Source: Sphingobium sp. TCM1
GTDB lineage: Bacteria; Pseudomonadota; Alphaproteobacteria; Sphingomonadales; Sphingomonadaceae
Assembly: GCF_001650725.1 (NCBI RefSeq)
Contig: NZ_LXVX01000012.1
Coordinates: 310,001-374,000, forward strand
DNA: 64,000 nucleotides
Reading direction: 5' to 3'
The notes below the pieces were generated by a model that saw nothing but the letters and a program-made list of their open reading frames with translations, made no database searches and was not told the origin of the DNA. Shown piece by piece: positions 43,640-52,254 of the stretch. The position numbers and the translations under genes are program-made. Every line of letters starts with the position of its first letter. Positions within the stretch are counted from its first letter, which is position 1.

Positions 43640-45583
43640 ATGATCGCAGAGACCGGCCTTGCCGCGCTCTGGCTCGCCGCGGCGCTGGCGCTGCTCCAAC
43701 TTGTCCTTGCCTTCGCCGGGCTGAAAGGCGGCAAGCCAGAACTGTTGGCTGCCGTCCGTCCCGCCGCCGTGGCGCAGGGCGCACTGACCGCCGGTGCCTT
43801 CACGCTGCTCATCACGCTGTTTCTGCGTTCGGATATGTCGGTGCTGCTGGTCGCGACCAACAGCCATTCGATGAAGCCGTGGCTCTACAAGTTCGCTGGC
43901 ACCTGGGGCAATCATGAAGGGTCGATGCTGCTGTGGGTAACGGTGATGGGTGTTGCGGGCGCCGCCGTTGCCCTGTTCGAACGGGCGCTGCGGCGTGATA
44001 CCCATATGGCGACGCTGGGCGGGCAGGCCGCGATTTCGCTGGGTTTCTATGCCTTCCTGCTGTTTTCCTCCAATCCCTTCACCCGTATCGACCCGCCGCC
44101 GCCCGACGGGCAGGGGCTGAACCCGCTGCTTCAGGACCCCGGCCTCGCCTTTCATCCGCCCACCCTGTATCTCGGCTATGTCGGCCTCTCGGTCGCCTTT
44201 TCCTTCGCCGTCGGTGCGCTGCTGACGGGCCGTGTGGACGCTGCCTTCGCCCGCGCGATGCGGCCCTGGGTGCTGGCTGCCTGGGTGTTGCTCACGCTCG
44301 GCATAACGGCGGGCAGCTATTGGGCCTATTATGAACTGGGCTGGGGCGGCTGGTGGTTCTGGGATCCGGTAGAAAATGCTTCGCTGATGCCATGGCTGGC
44401 GGCCACCGCCCTGCTGCACAGCGTCACGGTGCTCGCGACCCGCGACGCCTTGCGCGCCTGGACGATCATGCTGGCGGTCATCGCCTTTTCGATGTCGATG
44501 GTCGGCACCTTTCTGGTGCGGTCCGGCATCCTGACCAGCGTTCACGCCTTTGCCGTCGATCCCGAGCGCGGCAGCTTCATTCTGGCGCTGCTCGCTGTCT
44601 ATATCGGCGGCGCGCTGGCCCTGTTCGGCTGGCGCATCGGTTCGGTGCGTGAAGGCGCGCCGTTCGAACTGGTCAGCCGCGAAACCCTGCTGGTGGTCAA
44701 CAACCTGCTGCTTTCGGTGATTCTGGGCGTCGTGCTGATCGGCACCCTCTATCCGCTGATGACCGAAGCCTTCGGCCACAAGGTGTCGGTTGGCGCGCCC
44801 TATTTCGACCGGATCGCCGGGCCAATTGCCCTGACGCTGATGCTGGCGCTTGCGATCGGCCCGCTCACCCGCTGGCGGCGCGATCGGGTGTCGGTTATCG
44901 CCAAACGTTTGCTGTTTCCCGCCTTCATAGCGATTCTGGTGTCTGTTTCGTTGTCCATCTTTGCCTGGGACCGCATGGGCATCCTGCCGTTCCTCGGCCT
45001 TGTCATTGCCCTTGCGGTCGGCGCGACGAGCCTGGCCCCGCTGTGGAAGCGCAACCTGCTGCGCACGCCGCTCTTCACTTGGGGCATGGTCATCGCGCAT
45101 CTGGGCTGCGCGGTCAGCCTGGCCGGCATGGCCTGCGATTCGGCCTTTACGGTGGAAAAGCTCGTTGCGGCCCGCCCCGGCGACACCATCAAGACCGCGG
45201 GCTGGACGCTGCGTTTCACCCGGATCGCCCCGCTCGCCGGCGACAATTGGACTGCGCTCCAGGCCGACATGCAGGTCGACCGGGGCGGCACGCCGGTCCT
45301 CATCCGCCCGCAGTCGCGCTTCTTCGCCTCGCCGCCCACCACGACCACAGAAGCAGCCTTACTGACCCGCTGGAACGGACAACTCTATGTCGTGCTGGGC
45401 GAGGAGGTTGAAGGCGGCCGTTGGCAGTTGCGCATCTGGTGGAAGCCGTTCGTCACGCTCATCTGGCTCGGCGGCATCCTGATCGCGCTGGGCGGCGTGC
45501 TGGCGCTGGTCGGCCGCGAGAGGCGCGGTTGGTTGATGAAGTGGCGCGCGCGTCAGTCTCAGCCATGGGAGGCGGTGGCGTGA
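43640..45583 (+). CDS. ccmF: Cytochrome c heme lyase subunit CcmF
   Basis: A 647-residue multi-span membrane protein, core of the heme lyase that attaches heme to apocytochrome c. The WWD motif is GWGGWWFWDPVENASLMPW; conserved histidines lie in NSHSMKPWLYKFAGTWGNHEG and HPPTLYLGYVG. The periplasmic C-terminal domain is followed by a last helix (FVTLIWLGGILIALGGVLAL). Its TGA overlaps the GTG start of ccmG. Length matches the family. Confidence 0.96.
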   Translation: MIAETGLAALWLAAALALLQLVLAFAGLKGGKPELLAAVRPAAVAQGALTAGAFTLLITLFLRSDMSVLLVATNSHSMKPWLYKFAGTWGNHEGSMLLWVTVMGVAGAAVALFERALRRDTHMATLGGQAAISLGFYAFLLFSSNPFTRIDPPPPDGQGLNPLLQDPGLAFHPPTLYLGYVGLSVAFSFAVGALLTGRVDAAFARAMRPWVLAAWVLLTLGITAGSYWAYYELGWGGWWFWDPVENASLMPWLAATALLHSVTVLATRDALRAWTIMLAVIAFSMSMVGTFLVRSGILTSVHAFAVDPERGSFILALLAVYIGGALALFGWRIGSVREGAPFELVSRETLLVVNNLLLSVILGVVLIGTLYPLMTEAFGHKVSVGAPYFDRIAGPIALTLMLALAIGPLTRWRRDRVSVIAKRLLFPAFIAILVSVSLSIFAWDRMGILPFLGLVIALAVGATSLAPLWKRNLLRTPLFTWGMVIAHLGCAVSLAGMACDSAFTVEKLVAARPGDTIKTAGWTLRFTRIAPLAGDNWTALQADMQVDRGGTPVLIRPQSRFFASPPTTTTEAALLTRWNGQLYVVLGEEVEGGRWQLRIWWKPFVTLIWLGGILIALGGVLALVGRERRGWLMKWRARQSQPWEAVA

Positions 45584-46107
45584 GGAAGCTTCTGATCTGG
45601 CTGCCGTTCATCCTGTTCCTGGCCTTTGTCGGCCTGTTCGCGAGCGGGCTGTTCCAGCCCGATGACCGGATCATCCATTCGCGCCTTGTCGGCCAGCCGC
45701 TTCCGGCCTTCGCCTTGCCCGCCGGCGCCAGCGATCGGCCTGCGCTCGCCAGCGCCGATCTCGCGACCGGCCAGCCGCGCCTGCTCAACATCTTCGCCAG
45801 CTGGTGCGTGCCGTGCGCGGCCGAAGCGCCGCAATTGATGGCGCTCAGGCAGGCGGGGGTGGAGATAGACGCCATCGCGATCCGCGATGCCCGCGCCGAT
45901 GTCGATCGCTTCCTCCAGCGCTACGGCAATCCCTATGACCGGATCGGCCTGGATGCGCGCAGCGGCGTGCAGATCGCGCTCGGATCGTCCGGCGTCCCGG
46001 AAACCTTCGTGATCGATGGCCAGGGGCGCATCGCCTATCAGCATATCGGCGACATTCGCGCGGACGATGTGCCGATGATCCTGGACCGGCTGAGGAGCGC
46101 GCAATGA
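45580..46107 (+). CDS. ccmG: Thiol:disulfide interchange protein CcmG/DsbE
   Basis: A 175-residue periplasmic thioredoxin anchored by one N-terminal helix (LLIWLPFILFLAFVGLFASG). Active site WCVPC (Cys76, Cys79), with the cis-Pro region SSGVPETFVID. It keeps apocytochrome CxxCH cysteines reduced. The GTG start at 45580 overlaps the ccmF stop (GTGA) and has GGGAGG seven bases upstream, better than ATG 45565. Confidence 0.94.
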   Translation: MRKLLIWLPFILFLAFVGLFASGLFQPDDRIIHSRLVGQPLPAFALPAGASDRPALASADLATGQPRLLNIFASWCVPCAAEAPQLMALRQAGVEIDAIAIRDARADVDRFLQRYGNPYDRIGLDARSGVQIALGSSGVPETFVIDGQGRIAYQHIGDIRADDVPMILDRLRSAQ

Positions 46108-46514
46108 GGGTTTTTCCCGCCTTGCTGCTCGTGCTCGTTGCCGCCCCGCTCGCCGCGCAGGCCGCCCTGCCGCCGGCGCCCTGGGCGGACCGGCAAATCC
46201 CTGATGATCGCCAGGAGCGCACGGCGAGGGCGTTGATGGAAACCATCCGCTGTCTCACCTGCCAGAGCCAGTCGATCGCCGATTCGAACGCCAGCATGGC
46301 CGGCGACATGCGATCGCAGATCAGGGAGCGGATCATGGCGGGCGAACAGCCGGAGGCCATTCGCGCCTGGCTGATTGCCCGCTATGGAGACTGGGTCAGC
46401 TATGAGCCGACCGCCTCGCCGATCCTCTGGCCGCTCTGGGTGGCACCCCTGCTGCTGCTGGGTCTTGGCCTGCTGCTGTTGCGCGGTCGAATCAAGCGGA
46501 GGAAGGGTTCATGA
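46104..46514 (+). CDS. ccmH: Cytochrome c-type biogenesis protein CcmH
   Basis: A 136-residue protein with a signal peptide, the redox motif CLTCQSQSIADSNA (LTC with Cys50/Cys53) in a three-helix domain, and a C-terminal membrane helix (ILWPLWVAPLLLLGLGLLLL). It resolves disulfides with apocytochrome and pairs with CcmF. Overlaps both neighbours by 4 bases. Confidence 0.94.
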   Translation: MRVFPALLLVLVAAPLAAQAALPPAPWADRQIPDDRQERTARALMETIRCLTCQSQSIADSNASMAGDMRSQIRERIMAGEQPEAIRAWLIARYGDWVSYEPTASPILWPLWVAPLLLLGLGLLLLRGRIKRRKGS

Positions 46515-47155
46515 CAGGCTGGTTCATCGCGTTCGGGCTTGCGGCGCTTGCCTTTGTCGCGCTGCTTCTCATCGGCCGTATTCCCCGGTCGGTGCGGGAG
46601 ATCACGGCTGCCGCTTTGCTGCTGGGGCTTGCGGGCTATGCCTGGCAGGGCCATCCAGGGCAGGCAGGCGCGCCGCGCCGGCAGGCCGACACCAAGGGCG
46701 AGGCCTTTGACGAGGAGCAGGCGGAAAAGCGGCGCGGCCTGGCCGAACGATTCGGGCCCGCGGCGCAGTGGATGATGCTGTCCGACGGGCTCGCACGACA
46801 AGGCAAGACCAAGGAAGCGGCCAACGTCCTTCTTTCGGGCCTGCGCGACACGCCCGACGACGCCAATCTCTGGCTGGGTCTGGGCAATGCGCTGGTCAAT
46901 CATGCCGATGGCGTGATTTCGCCGGGGGCCGAGTTCGCTTATCGTCGTGCCTTGGCGCTCGATCCGGAAGGGCCAGCGCCCCGCTATTTCTACGGCTTGG
47001 CTCTCGCCCGCGCGGGTCAGCTTCAGGCGGCCCGCGACCTGTGGGCGCCGCTGGCGGCCAGCGCGCCGGCGGACAGCCAGGTCAAGGCGGAACTTCAAGC
47101 GAATATAGCGCGTATCGACGCCATGCTTGCTCAAGCGACTTCCGTCCCGCAATGA
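46511..47155 (+). CDS. ccmI: TPR-containing cytochrome c biogenesis protein CcmI
   Basis: A 214-residue protein with N-terminal membrane helices (WFIAFGLAALAFVALLLIG and a second short one) and a periplasmic TPR region (WMMLSDGLARQGKTKEAANV, PAPRYFYGLALARAGQLQAA). CcmI guides apocytochromes to the CcmFH lyase. It is shorter than the two-domain form of some proteobacteria. Last gene of the ccm operon. Confidence 0.9.
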   Translation: MTGWFIAFGLAALAFVALLLIGRIPRSVREITAAALLLGLAGYAWQGHPGQAGAPRRQADTKGEAFDEEQAEKRRGLAERFGPAAQWMMLSDGLARQGKTKEAANVLLSGLRDTPDDANLWLGLGNALVNHADGVISPGAEFAYRRALALDPEGPAPRYFYGLALARAGQLQAARDLWAPLAASAPADSQVKAELQANIARIDAMLAQATSVPQ

Positions 47156-47286
47156 CGCGCCGCAGCGCGGATGATTGCACCCTGTCGGGAGGCGTGATAG
47201 GGCGCGCCGCTATGCAGGGTATGACATATCCTTTTCAACCCGGTTCCTTTCAGCCTGGTGTCCGATGACCATTTGGCATTTTCTCC

Positions 47287-49215
47287 ATGGCTGATCTTCT
47301 TCCCAACACCGCGCCTTCTTCGGCCGAGGACGAGCATGGCGGTCATGGTCATGCCCGGCAGAAGGCCACGCTGAAGCTTGTCGTCGGCGCGATCGGCATC
47401 GTGTTCGGCGATATCGGCACCAGCCCGCTCTATGCCTTCCGCGAAACCTTCGCCGGCCATCATCCCCTGACCCTCGATCCCGATCATATATTGGGCGTCA
47501 TCAGCCTGATGTTCTGGTCGATGATGCTGGTGGTGACGCTGAAATATGTCAGCATCATCATGCGCGCCGACAATAAGGGCGAAGGCGGCAGCCTGGCGCT
47601 GCTGGCGCTGATCAACGGCCAGACGAAGACTCAGCGCTGGTCGCGCGGCATCGTTCTGTTGGGCGTGTTCGCCACTGCCCTCTTCTACGGCGATTCGATG
47701 ATCACCCCGGCCGTGTCGGTCCTGTCCGCTGTCGAGGGTCTGGCGGTCTATAATCCCGAACTGGCGCCGGCGATCTTGCCGGTCGCTGTGCTCATTCTGC
47801 TCGGCCTGTTCTGGATACAGGGCCTGGGCACGAACCGGGTGGCATCGCTCTTCGGGCCGATCATGCTGCTCTATTTCGTCACTATCGCAGGCTTGGGCCT
47901 CATCTCGATCGTGCAGACGCCGGGCATTCTCTACGCCTTCAATCCCTATTGGGCGTTCATGTTCTTCGTGACCGACCCATTGCCTGCCTTTCTTGCGCTG
48001 GGGTCGGTTGTGCTGGCGGTAACAGGGGCCGAGGCGCTCTATGCCGACATGGGCCATTTCGGCCGCAGTCCGATTCGCGTGTCCTGGCTCTTCTTCGTGC
48101 TGCCCGCCCTGATGCTCAATTATATGGGACAGGGAGCGCTGCTGTTCCGCGAGGGCGCGGATGCGCTGCACAGCCCCTTTTATAACCTGGCGCCGCAATG
48201 GGGGCAGTTGCCTCTGATCGTGCTGGCGACGCTGGCGGCAATTATCGCCTCGCAGGCCGTCATTTCCGGCGCCTTCTCGGTCACGCAGCAGGCTATCCAG
48301 TTGGGGTTCATGCCCCGCCTGCGCATTTCCCATACCAGCGCCTCGGCCGCGGGCCAGATCTACATCCCCCTCATCAACTGGGGGCTGATGGTCATGGTGA
48401 TCCTGCTGGTGCTGGTGTTCCAGACGTCTTCCAACTTGACCGCAGCCTATGGCATCGCGGTCACGGGCGCGATGTTCATCGACAATCTGCTGCTGACCGT
48501 GCTGCTCTACCGTCTGTGGCACTGGAAATGGTATTATTCCGCGCCGCTGCTGTCGGTCTTCTTCCTGGTCGACGGGGCCTATCTGGCGGCCAACCTGACC
48601 AAGGTTCCCGACGGCGGCTGGTTCCCGCTGTTGATCGGCTTTGTGATCTTCACGCTGCTGACGACCTGGTCGCGCGGCCGGCGGCTAGTGCAGGACCGGC
48701 TGCGCGAAGCGGCCATGCCGATCCCGGTCTTCGTGGCGTCGGCGGCCAATAGCGCGGTTCGCGTCCCCGGGACGGCGGTGTTCATGACCTCGACGCCCGA
48801 CGGCGTCCCCCATGCGCTGCTGCACAACCTGAAGCACAACAAGGTGCTGCACGAGCGCGTGATCCTGCTGACGGTCAAGATCAAGGATGTGCCCGTGGTC
48901 GAGGATGACGGGCGGTGCCGGCTGGAGGATCTGGGCAGAGGCTTCTTCCGTCTCGTCCTCCATTATGGCTTCATGCAGGAACCGGACGTGCCCGCCGCGC
49001 TCAAGAATGTCACCGGCTGCGGCCAGGCGTTCAAGATGATGGACACCAGCTTCTTCCTCGCCCGCCAGACGCTGTTGCCGTCGGCCAAGCCGGGGATGCC
49101 GCTGTGGCGCGAAAAAATCTTCGCCTGGATGCTGCGCAACGCTGAAAGTGCGATGGAATTCTTCCGCCTGCCGACCAACCGCGTCGTCGAACTCGGTAGC
49201 CAGGTCGAGATCTGA
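47287..49215 (+). CDS. kup: Kup-type potassium transporter
   Basis: A 642-residue KUP/HAK family low-affinity potassium/proton symporter with about 12 membrane helices. Signatures: [18 protein letters not shown] and [20 protein letters not shown]; a His-rich cytosolic N-terminus ([11 protein letters not shown]) precedes them. The C-terminal cytosolic domain is present. A 131-base gap with no clear terminator separates it from ccmI. It converges on the Hsp20 gene. Confidence 0.95.
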   Translation: MADLLPNTAPSSAEDEHGGHGHARQKATLKLVVGAIGIVFGDIGTSPLYAFRETFAGHHPLTLDPDHILGVISLMFWSMMLVVTLKYVSIIMRADNKGEGGSLALLALINGQTKTQRWSRGIVLLGVFATALFYGDSMITPAVSVLSAVEGLAVYNPELAPAILPVAVLILLGLFWIQGLGTNRVASLFGPIMLLYFVTIAGLGLISIVQTPGILYAFNPYWAFMFFVTDPLPAFLALGSVVLAVTGAEALYADMGHFGRSPIRVSWLFFVLPALMLNYMGQGALLFREGADALHSPFYNLAPQWGQLPLIVLATLAAIIASQAVISGAFSVTQQAIQLGFMPRLRISHTSASAAGQIYIPLINWGLMVMVILLVLVFQTSSNLTAAYGIAVTGAMFIDNLLLTVLLYRLWHWKWYYSAPLLSVFFLVDGAYLAANLTKVPDGGWFPLLIGFVIFTLLTTWSRGRRLVQDRLREAAMPIPVFVASAANSAVRVPGTAVFMTSTPDGVPHALLHNLKHNKVLHERVILLTVKIKDVPVVEDDGRCRLEDLGRGFFRLVLHYGFMQEPDVPAALKNVTGCGQAFKMMDTSFFLARQTLLPSAKPGMPLWREKIFAWMLRNAESAMEFFRLPTNRVVELGSQVEI

Positions 49216-49290
49216 TCGCTTTTCATATGTGGAAGTTCACACTGTTCAGAGTGGAACGATGGTGAGCGATCGTTTCCGAACAGGACAGCA

Positions 49291-49320
49291 AAAAGGGCGC
49301 GGCCATTCGGTCGCGCCCTC
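49291..49320 (-). terminator. Hsp20 gene terminator
   Basis: AGGGCGCGGCC pairs with GGTCGCGCCCT around an ATTC loop. On the minus strand it is followed by TTTTTGCTG, so it ends the heat-shock gene; the plus strand lacks a T-run. Confidence 0.78.
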
Positions 49321-49343
49321 CATCATTTCAGGTCATCGGACGC

Positions 49344-49811
49344 TCAGGCGGCGTCGCGATCCTGGGCGGTGATATCCACCAGCTGTCCGCCGTTGATGGC
49401 GATCTTCTTGGGCTTCATCGCCTCGGGCACTTCGCGCAGCAGGTCGATCACCAGCAGGCCATCGGCCAGATCCGCCTTCTCCACCCGCACGAAGTCGGCG
49501 AGTTCGAAACGGCGTTCGAAGCTGCGGTTGGCAATGCCGACATGCAGATATTTCGAGCGGTCGGTCGCCGTGGCGTCATCCTTGCGGCCGATCACCTGGA
49601 GCAGATTCTGCTGGGCGGTGATGTCGATCTCGTCGGGACGGAAGCCTGCGACGGCCAGAGTCACACGATAGCGATCCTCCGACAGGCGCTCGATATTGAA
49701 GGGCGGATAATTGTCGCCCTGGCTCAGCCGGGCGTTGTTTTCGATCAGGTCGAACAGCCGATCGAAGCCAACGGTCGAGCGGCGATAGGGGGTCAGGTCA
49801 AAACCACGCAT
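49344..49811 (-). CDS. Hsp20/alpha-crystallin small heat shock protein
   Basis: A 155-residue IbpA-like holdase. The N-terminus MRGFDLTPYRRSTVGFDRLF and NYPPFNIERLSEDRYRVTLA are typical of class A proteobacterial sHSPs; the alpha-crystallin domain has GFRPDEIDITAQQ and HVGIANRSFERRFELAD; the C-terminal IxI-like tail is KKIAINGG. ATG 49811 has GGGAG nine bases upstream; ATGs at 49817/49820 are too close to it. A sigma32-like promoter and a ROSE-like leader lie upstream. Confidence 0.92.
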   Translation of the reverse strand: MRGFDLTPYRRSTVGFDRLFDLIENNARLSQGDNYPPFNIERLSEDRYRVTLAVAGFRPDEIDITAQQNLLQVIGRKDDATATDRSKYLHVGIANRSFERRFELADFVRVEKADLADGLLVIDLLREVPEAMKPKKIAINGGQLVDITAQDRDAA

Positions 49812-49905
49812 TGTCATCATCTCCCAAAGAGCAAAATGAACATGCCGGACCCTGAAACTGGCATCCGGCGATACGATGTCCGACCCCATATGGCGGCCGG
49901 ACGCG
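49812..49905 (-). promoter_or_regulatory. ROSE-like RNA thermometer in Hsp20 leader
   Basis: The roughly 90-base leader can fold into successive hairpins (GTCCG...CGGAC, GCCGGA...TCCGGC). A last stem places TTGCTC opposite the ribosome binding site GGGAGA with a TTT loop. A UUGCU-type segment pairing with the Shine-Dalgarno is the hallmark of ROSE elements of alphaproteobacterial small heat-shock genes. Folding was done by eye. Confidence 0.6.
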
Positions 49906-49909
49906 CCTG

Positions 49910-49938
49910 ATATGGTCTGCTCATTTTTCGGTTTCAAG
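49910..49938 (-). promoter_or_regulatory. Predicted sigma32 (RpoH) promoter for Hsp20 gene
   Basis: Minus strand: CTTGAAA (49932-49938), 16-base spacer, CCATAT (49910-49915). This resembles the RpoH consensus CTTGAA-N13-17-CCCATNT and would start transcription about 90 bases before the ATG. Confidence 0.6.
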
Positions 49939-50000
49939 AGGTCCGAAGAACGGTCCTGGGACCTTTTGTCCAATGGTCCGGTGGGCGAAGGCAGGGCAAT

Positions 50001-50039
50001 AAAAAAGCACCCGGACCGTGTTTTCACGATCCGGGTGCT
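50001..50039 (-). terminator. Orphan intrinsic terminator on minus strand
   Basis: Stem AGCACCCGGACCGTG (50006-50020) / CACGATCCGGGTGCT (50025-50039), loop TTTT. On the minus strand a run of six T follows; on the plus strand none. No minus-strand protein gene ends here. Confidence 0.8.
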
Positions 50040-50266
50040 TCATGGACGATTGCTCGTCTCCCCCTTGGCCTGCCTCGACCGCTTCTTAGCCCCCTAAGCT
50101 CGAAGCGGGATGCAGTATCCCTGAACCACGGCCTTTCACCTGTGCTTCGAGTGTCTTGCTATGCCCGCAGCAGGGCCGAGTCACGGTCAAAATCGGGGGG
50201 CGATGATTTTCGGTTCGGGGCTGTGGCGGCGATGCAACAATCCGGCAATGCTTGCCGTTGGAGGCC
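50001..50266 (-). ncRNA. Candidate small RNA upstream of lolC
   Basis: Inferred transcript of about 265 nt on the minus strand: promoter-like TTGAAA (50296-50301), 17-base spacer, TCTAGG (50273-50278), ending at the orphan terminator. The interior holds a strong 8-bp stem CTCGAAGC/GCTTCGAG enclosing a GGGATACTGCATCCC hairpin. It does not match tmRNA, SRP RNA, RNase P or tRNA by eye. The -10 is weak. With the Hsp20 leader it accounts for the gene-free stretch 49812-50318. Confidence 0.35.
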
Positions 50267-50318
50267 CGCGTCCCTAGACGATGAAACAGACCATTTTTCA
50301 AAGGGCCGTTCGCGCCAC

Positions 50319-51569
50319 ATGATTCTTTCCCGTTACGAACGCATGATCGCCAAGCGCTACCTGCTGCCGGGCAAGGGAGAGGGGTTCATCTTCCTGGTCG
50401 CCGGCATCAGCCTGGCGGCGGTGATGCTGGGCGTCGCCGCACTCATCATCGTCATGAGCGTGATGAATGGTTTTCGCGCTGAACTGTTCGACAAGATCGT
50501 CGGCCTCAATGGCCATGCGGTGGTGCAGGGCTATGGCGGCCGGCTGCCGGACTGGCAGGCCGTGCTGAAGGAGGCGCGGGCGACGCCGGGCGTGACGACG
50601 GCCACCCCCATGATCGAGCAGCCGCTGGGCGCGATCTTCCAGGGCCGGTTCGAGCCGGCGCTGGTCCGGGGCATGACGGTCGCCGACATTCGCGACAACC
50701 AGACGATGAAGGGCAAGATCATCGCAGGCAGCCTGGACGCGCTGACGCCCAATGGCGGCAAGGTGGCGATCGGATCGCGCCTGGCCGAGAATATGGGGCT
50801 TCAGGTCGGCGACACGATCACCATCTATAATCCGTCCGGGCGGGCGACGCCGTTCGGCACGGTGCCGCGCGAGGTCGGCTATCAGGTCGCGGCGATCTTC
50901 GAGGTCGGCATCTATGATTATGACAAGGCCTTCGTGGTCATGCCGATCGAGGATGCCCAGACCCTGTTGCTGATGGGTGATGTCGTCAGCATGATCGAGG
51001 TCGAGACGGTCGATGCCGACCGGGTCGGCCAGATACTGGAACCGCTGGCGGGCAAGGTGGCCGGGCGCGCGGTCATCACCGACTGGCGTCAGATGAACAG
51101 TTCGCTGTTCGAGGCGCTTGCCGTCGAGCGGGTGGCGATGTTCGTGGTCCTCTCGATCATCGTGCTGGTCGCGGTGTTCAACATCCTTTCCTCGCTCATC
51201 ATGCTGGTGCGCGCGAAGACCCGCGACATCGCCATCCTGCGGACGATGGGGGCGAGCCGGGCGGGACTGGTCCGCATATTCATGACCGTGGGCGTCACCA
51301 TCGGCGCGCTGGGGACGGTGGCCGGCATCCTGCTGGGCTTCACCTTCCTCTTCTTCCGCCAGAGCGTGGTGAACGCCATCCAGTTCGTGACGGGGCAGAA
51401 TCTTTGGGATCCATCGATCCGGTTCCTGACCGAATTACCATCCAAGGCGGACCCGGTGGAGATCGTCATCATCTGCGTCATGGCGTTGCTGTTCAGCTTC
51501 CTCGCCACGCTTTATCCGGCCTTCAAGGCGGCCAATACCGATCCCGTGCAGGTGCTGCGCTATGAATGA
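50319..51569 (+). CDS. lolC: Lipoprotein-releasing ABC transporter permease
   Basis: A 416-residue inner membrane permease of the LolCDE/LolC-E type that extracts lipoproteins for LolA. First helix [24 protein letters not shown], a large periplasmic MacB-like domain, then three C-terminal helices ([20 protein letters not shown] and others). Start [20 protein letters not shown] matches the family; the ORF upstream to 50142 is not conserved-looking. Only one permease gene is present, as in alphaproteobacteria where it may work as a homodimer. It overlaps lolD by 8 bases. Confidence 0.94.
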   Translation: MILSRYERMIAKRYLLPGKGEGFIFLVAGISLAAVMLGVAALIIVMSVMNGFRAELFDKIVGLNGHAVVQGYGGRLPDWQAVLKEARATPGVTTATPMIEQPLGAIFQGRFEPALVRGMTVADIRDNQTMKGKIIAGSLDALTPNGGKVAIGSRLAENMGLQVGDTITIYNPSGRATPFGTVPREVGYQVAAIFEVGIYDYDKAFVVMPIEDAQTLLLMGDVVSMIEVETVDADRVGQILEPLAGKVAGRAVITDWRQMNSSLFEALAVERVAMFVVLSIIVLVAVFNILSSLIMLVRAKTRDIAILRTMGASRAGLVRIFMTVGVTIGALGTVAGILLGFTFLFFRQSVVNAIQFVTGQNLWDPSIRFLTELPSKADPVEIVIICVMALLFSFLATLYPAFKAANTDPVQVLRYE

Positions 51570-52254
51570 TGTTCTGAAGGTCAGCGGCCTTACCCGCAGC
51601 TTCACCCAGGGGGGCGTCACGATCGACGTGCTTCGTGGCGTCGACCTGTCGGTCGGGCCGGGCGAGATCGTTGCGCTGCTGGGGCCGTCGGGATCGGGAA
51701 AATCGACACTGTTGCAGGCGGTGGGCCTGCTGGAAGGCGGCTTTGACGGGTCGATCCGCATCGATGGCGAGGAGGCGGCGAAGCTGGACAATGACGGGCG
51801 CACCCGGCTGCGGCGCGATGCGCTGGGCTTCGTCTACCAGTTCCACCACCTGCTGCCGGATTTCAACGCGACCGAGAATGTGATCCTGCCCCAGGTGATC
51901 CGCGATGTGGACATGCCGGCGGCGAAAGCGCGGGCCGAATCGCTGCTGACGTCGTTGGGGCTGGGGCATCGGCTGGACCATCGGCCGAGCCAGTTGTCGG
52001 GCGGCGAGCAGCAGCGCGTCGCTGTCGCCCGCGCATTGGCCAACCGGCCTGCGCTGGTGCTGGCGGACGAACCGACGGGGAACCTGGACGAGCGCACGGC
52101 CGATGTGGTGCTGGCGGAGTTTCTGCGCCTGGTGCGCGGCGAAGGGTCCGCCGCGCTGGTCGCCACCCATAATGAACGGCTGGCGGAGAAGATGGACCGT
52201 GTCGTGCGGCTGCACGAAGGGCGGCTGGAAGAAGCCGTATCAGGCGGCCTCTGA
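51562..52254 (+). CDS. lolD: Lipoprotein-releasing ABC transporter ATPase
   Basis: A 230-residue ATPase: Walker [14 protein letters not shown]-loop [16 protein letters not shown] (LolD-type), signature [15 protein letters not shown], Walker [13 protein letters not shown] and H-loop VATHNERL. It powers LolC. Its 3' end overlaps the end of the convergent GGDEF gene by 15 bases, leaving no room for a terminator between them. Confidence 0.96.
   Translation: MNDVLKVSGLTRSFTQGGVTIDVLRGVDLSVGPGEIVALLGPSGSGKSTLLQAVGLLEGGFDGSIRIDGEEAAKLDNDGRTRLRRDALGFVYQFHHLLPDFNATENVILPQVIRDVDMPAAKARAESLLTSLGLGHRLDHRPSQLSGGEQQRVAVARALANRPALVLADEPTGNLDERTADVVLAEFLRLVRGEGSAALVATHNERLAEKMDRVVRLHEGRLEEAVSGGL

Noticed and set aside
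43532..45100. 522-codon open frame antisense to ccmF
   Set aside because: Glu/Gln/Arg-rich shadow translation opposite membrane helices; ccmF is unambiguous.
50041..50300. tmRNA, SRP RNA, 6S RNA or RNase P RNA
   Set aside because: No tag-peptide reading frame, no GGAAGGAAGCA-type SRP loop and no RNase P core were found by eye; left as an unnamed candidate RNA.
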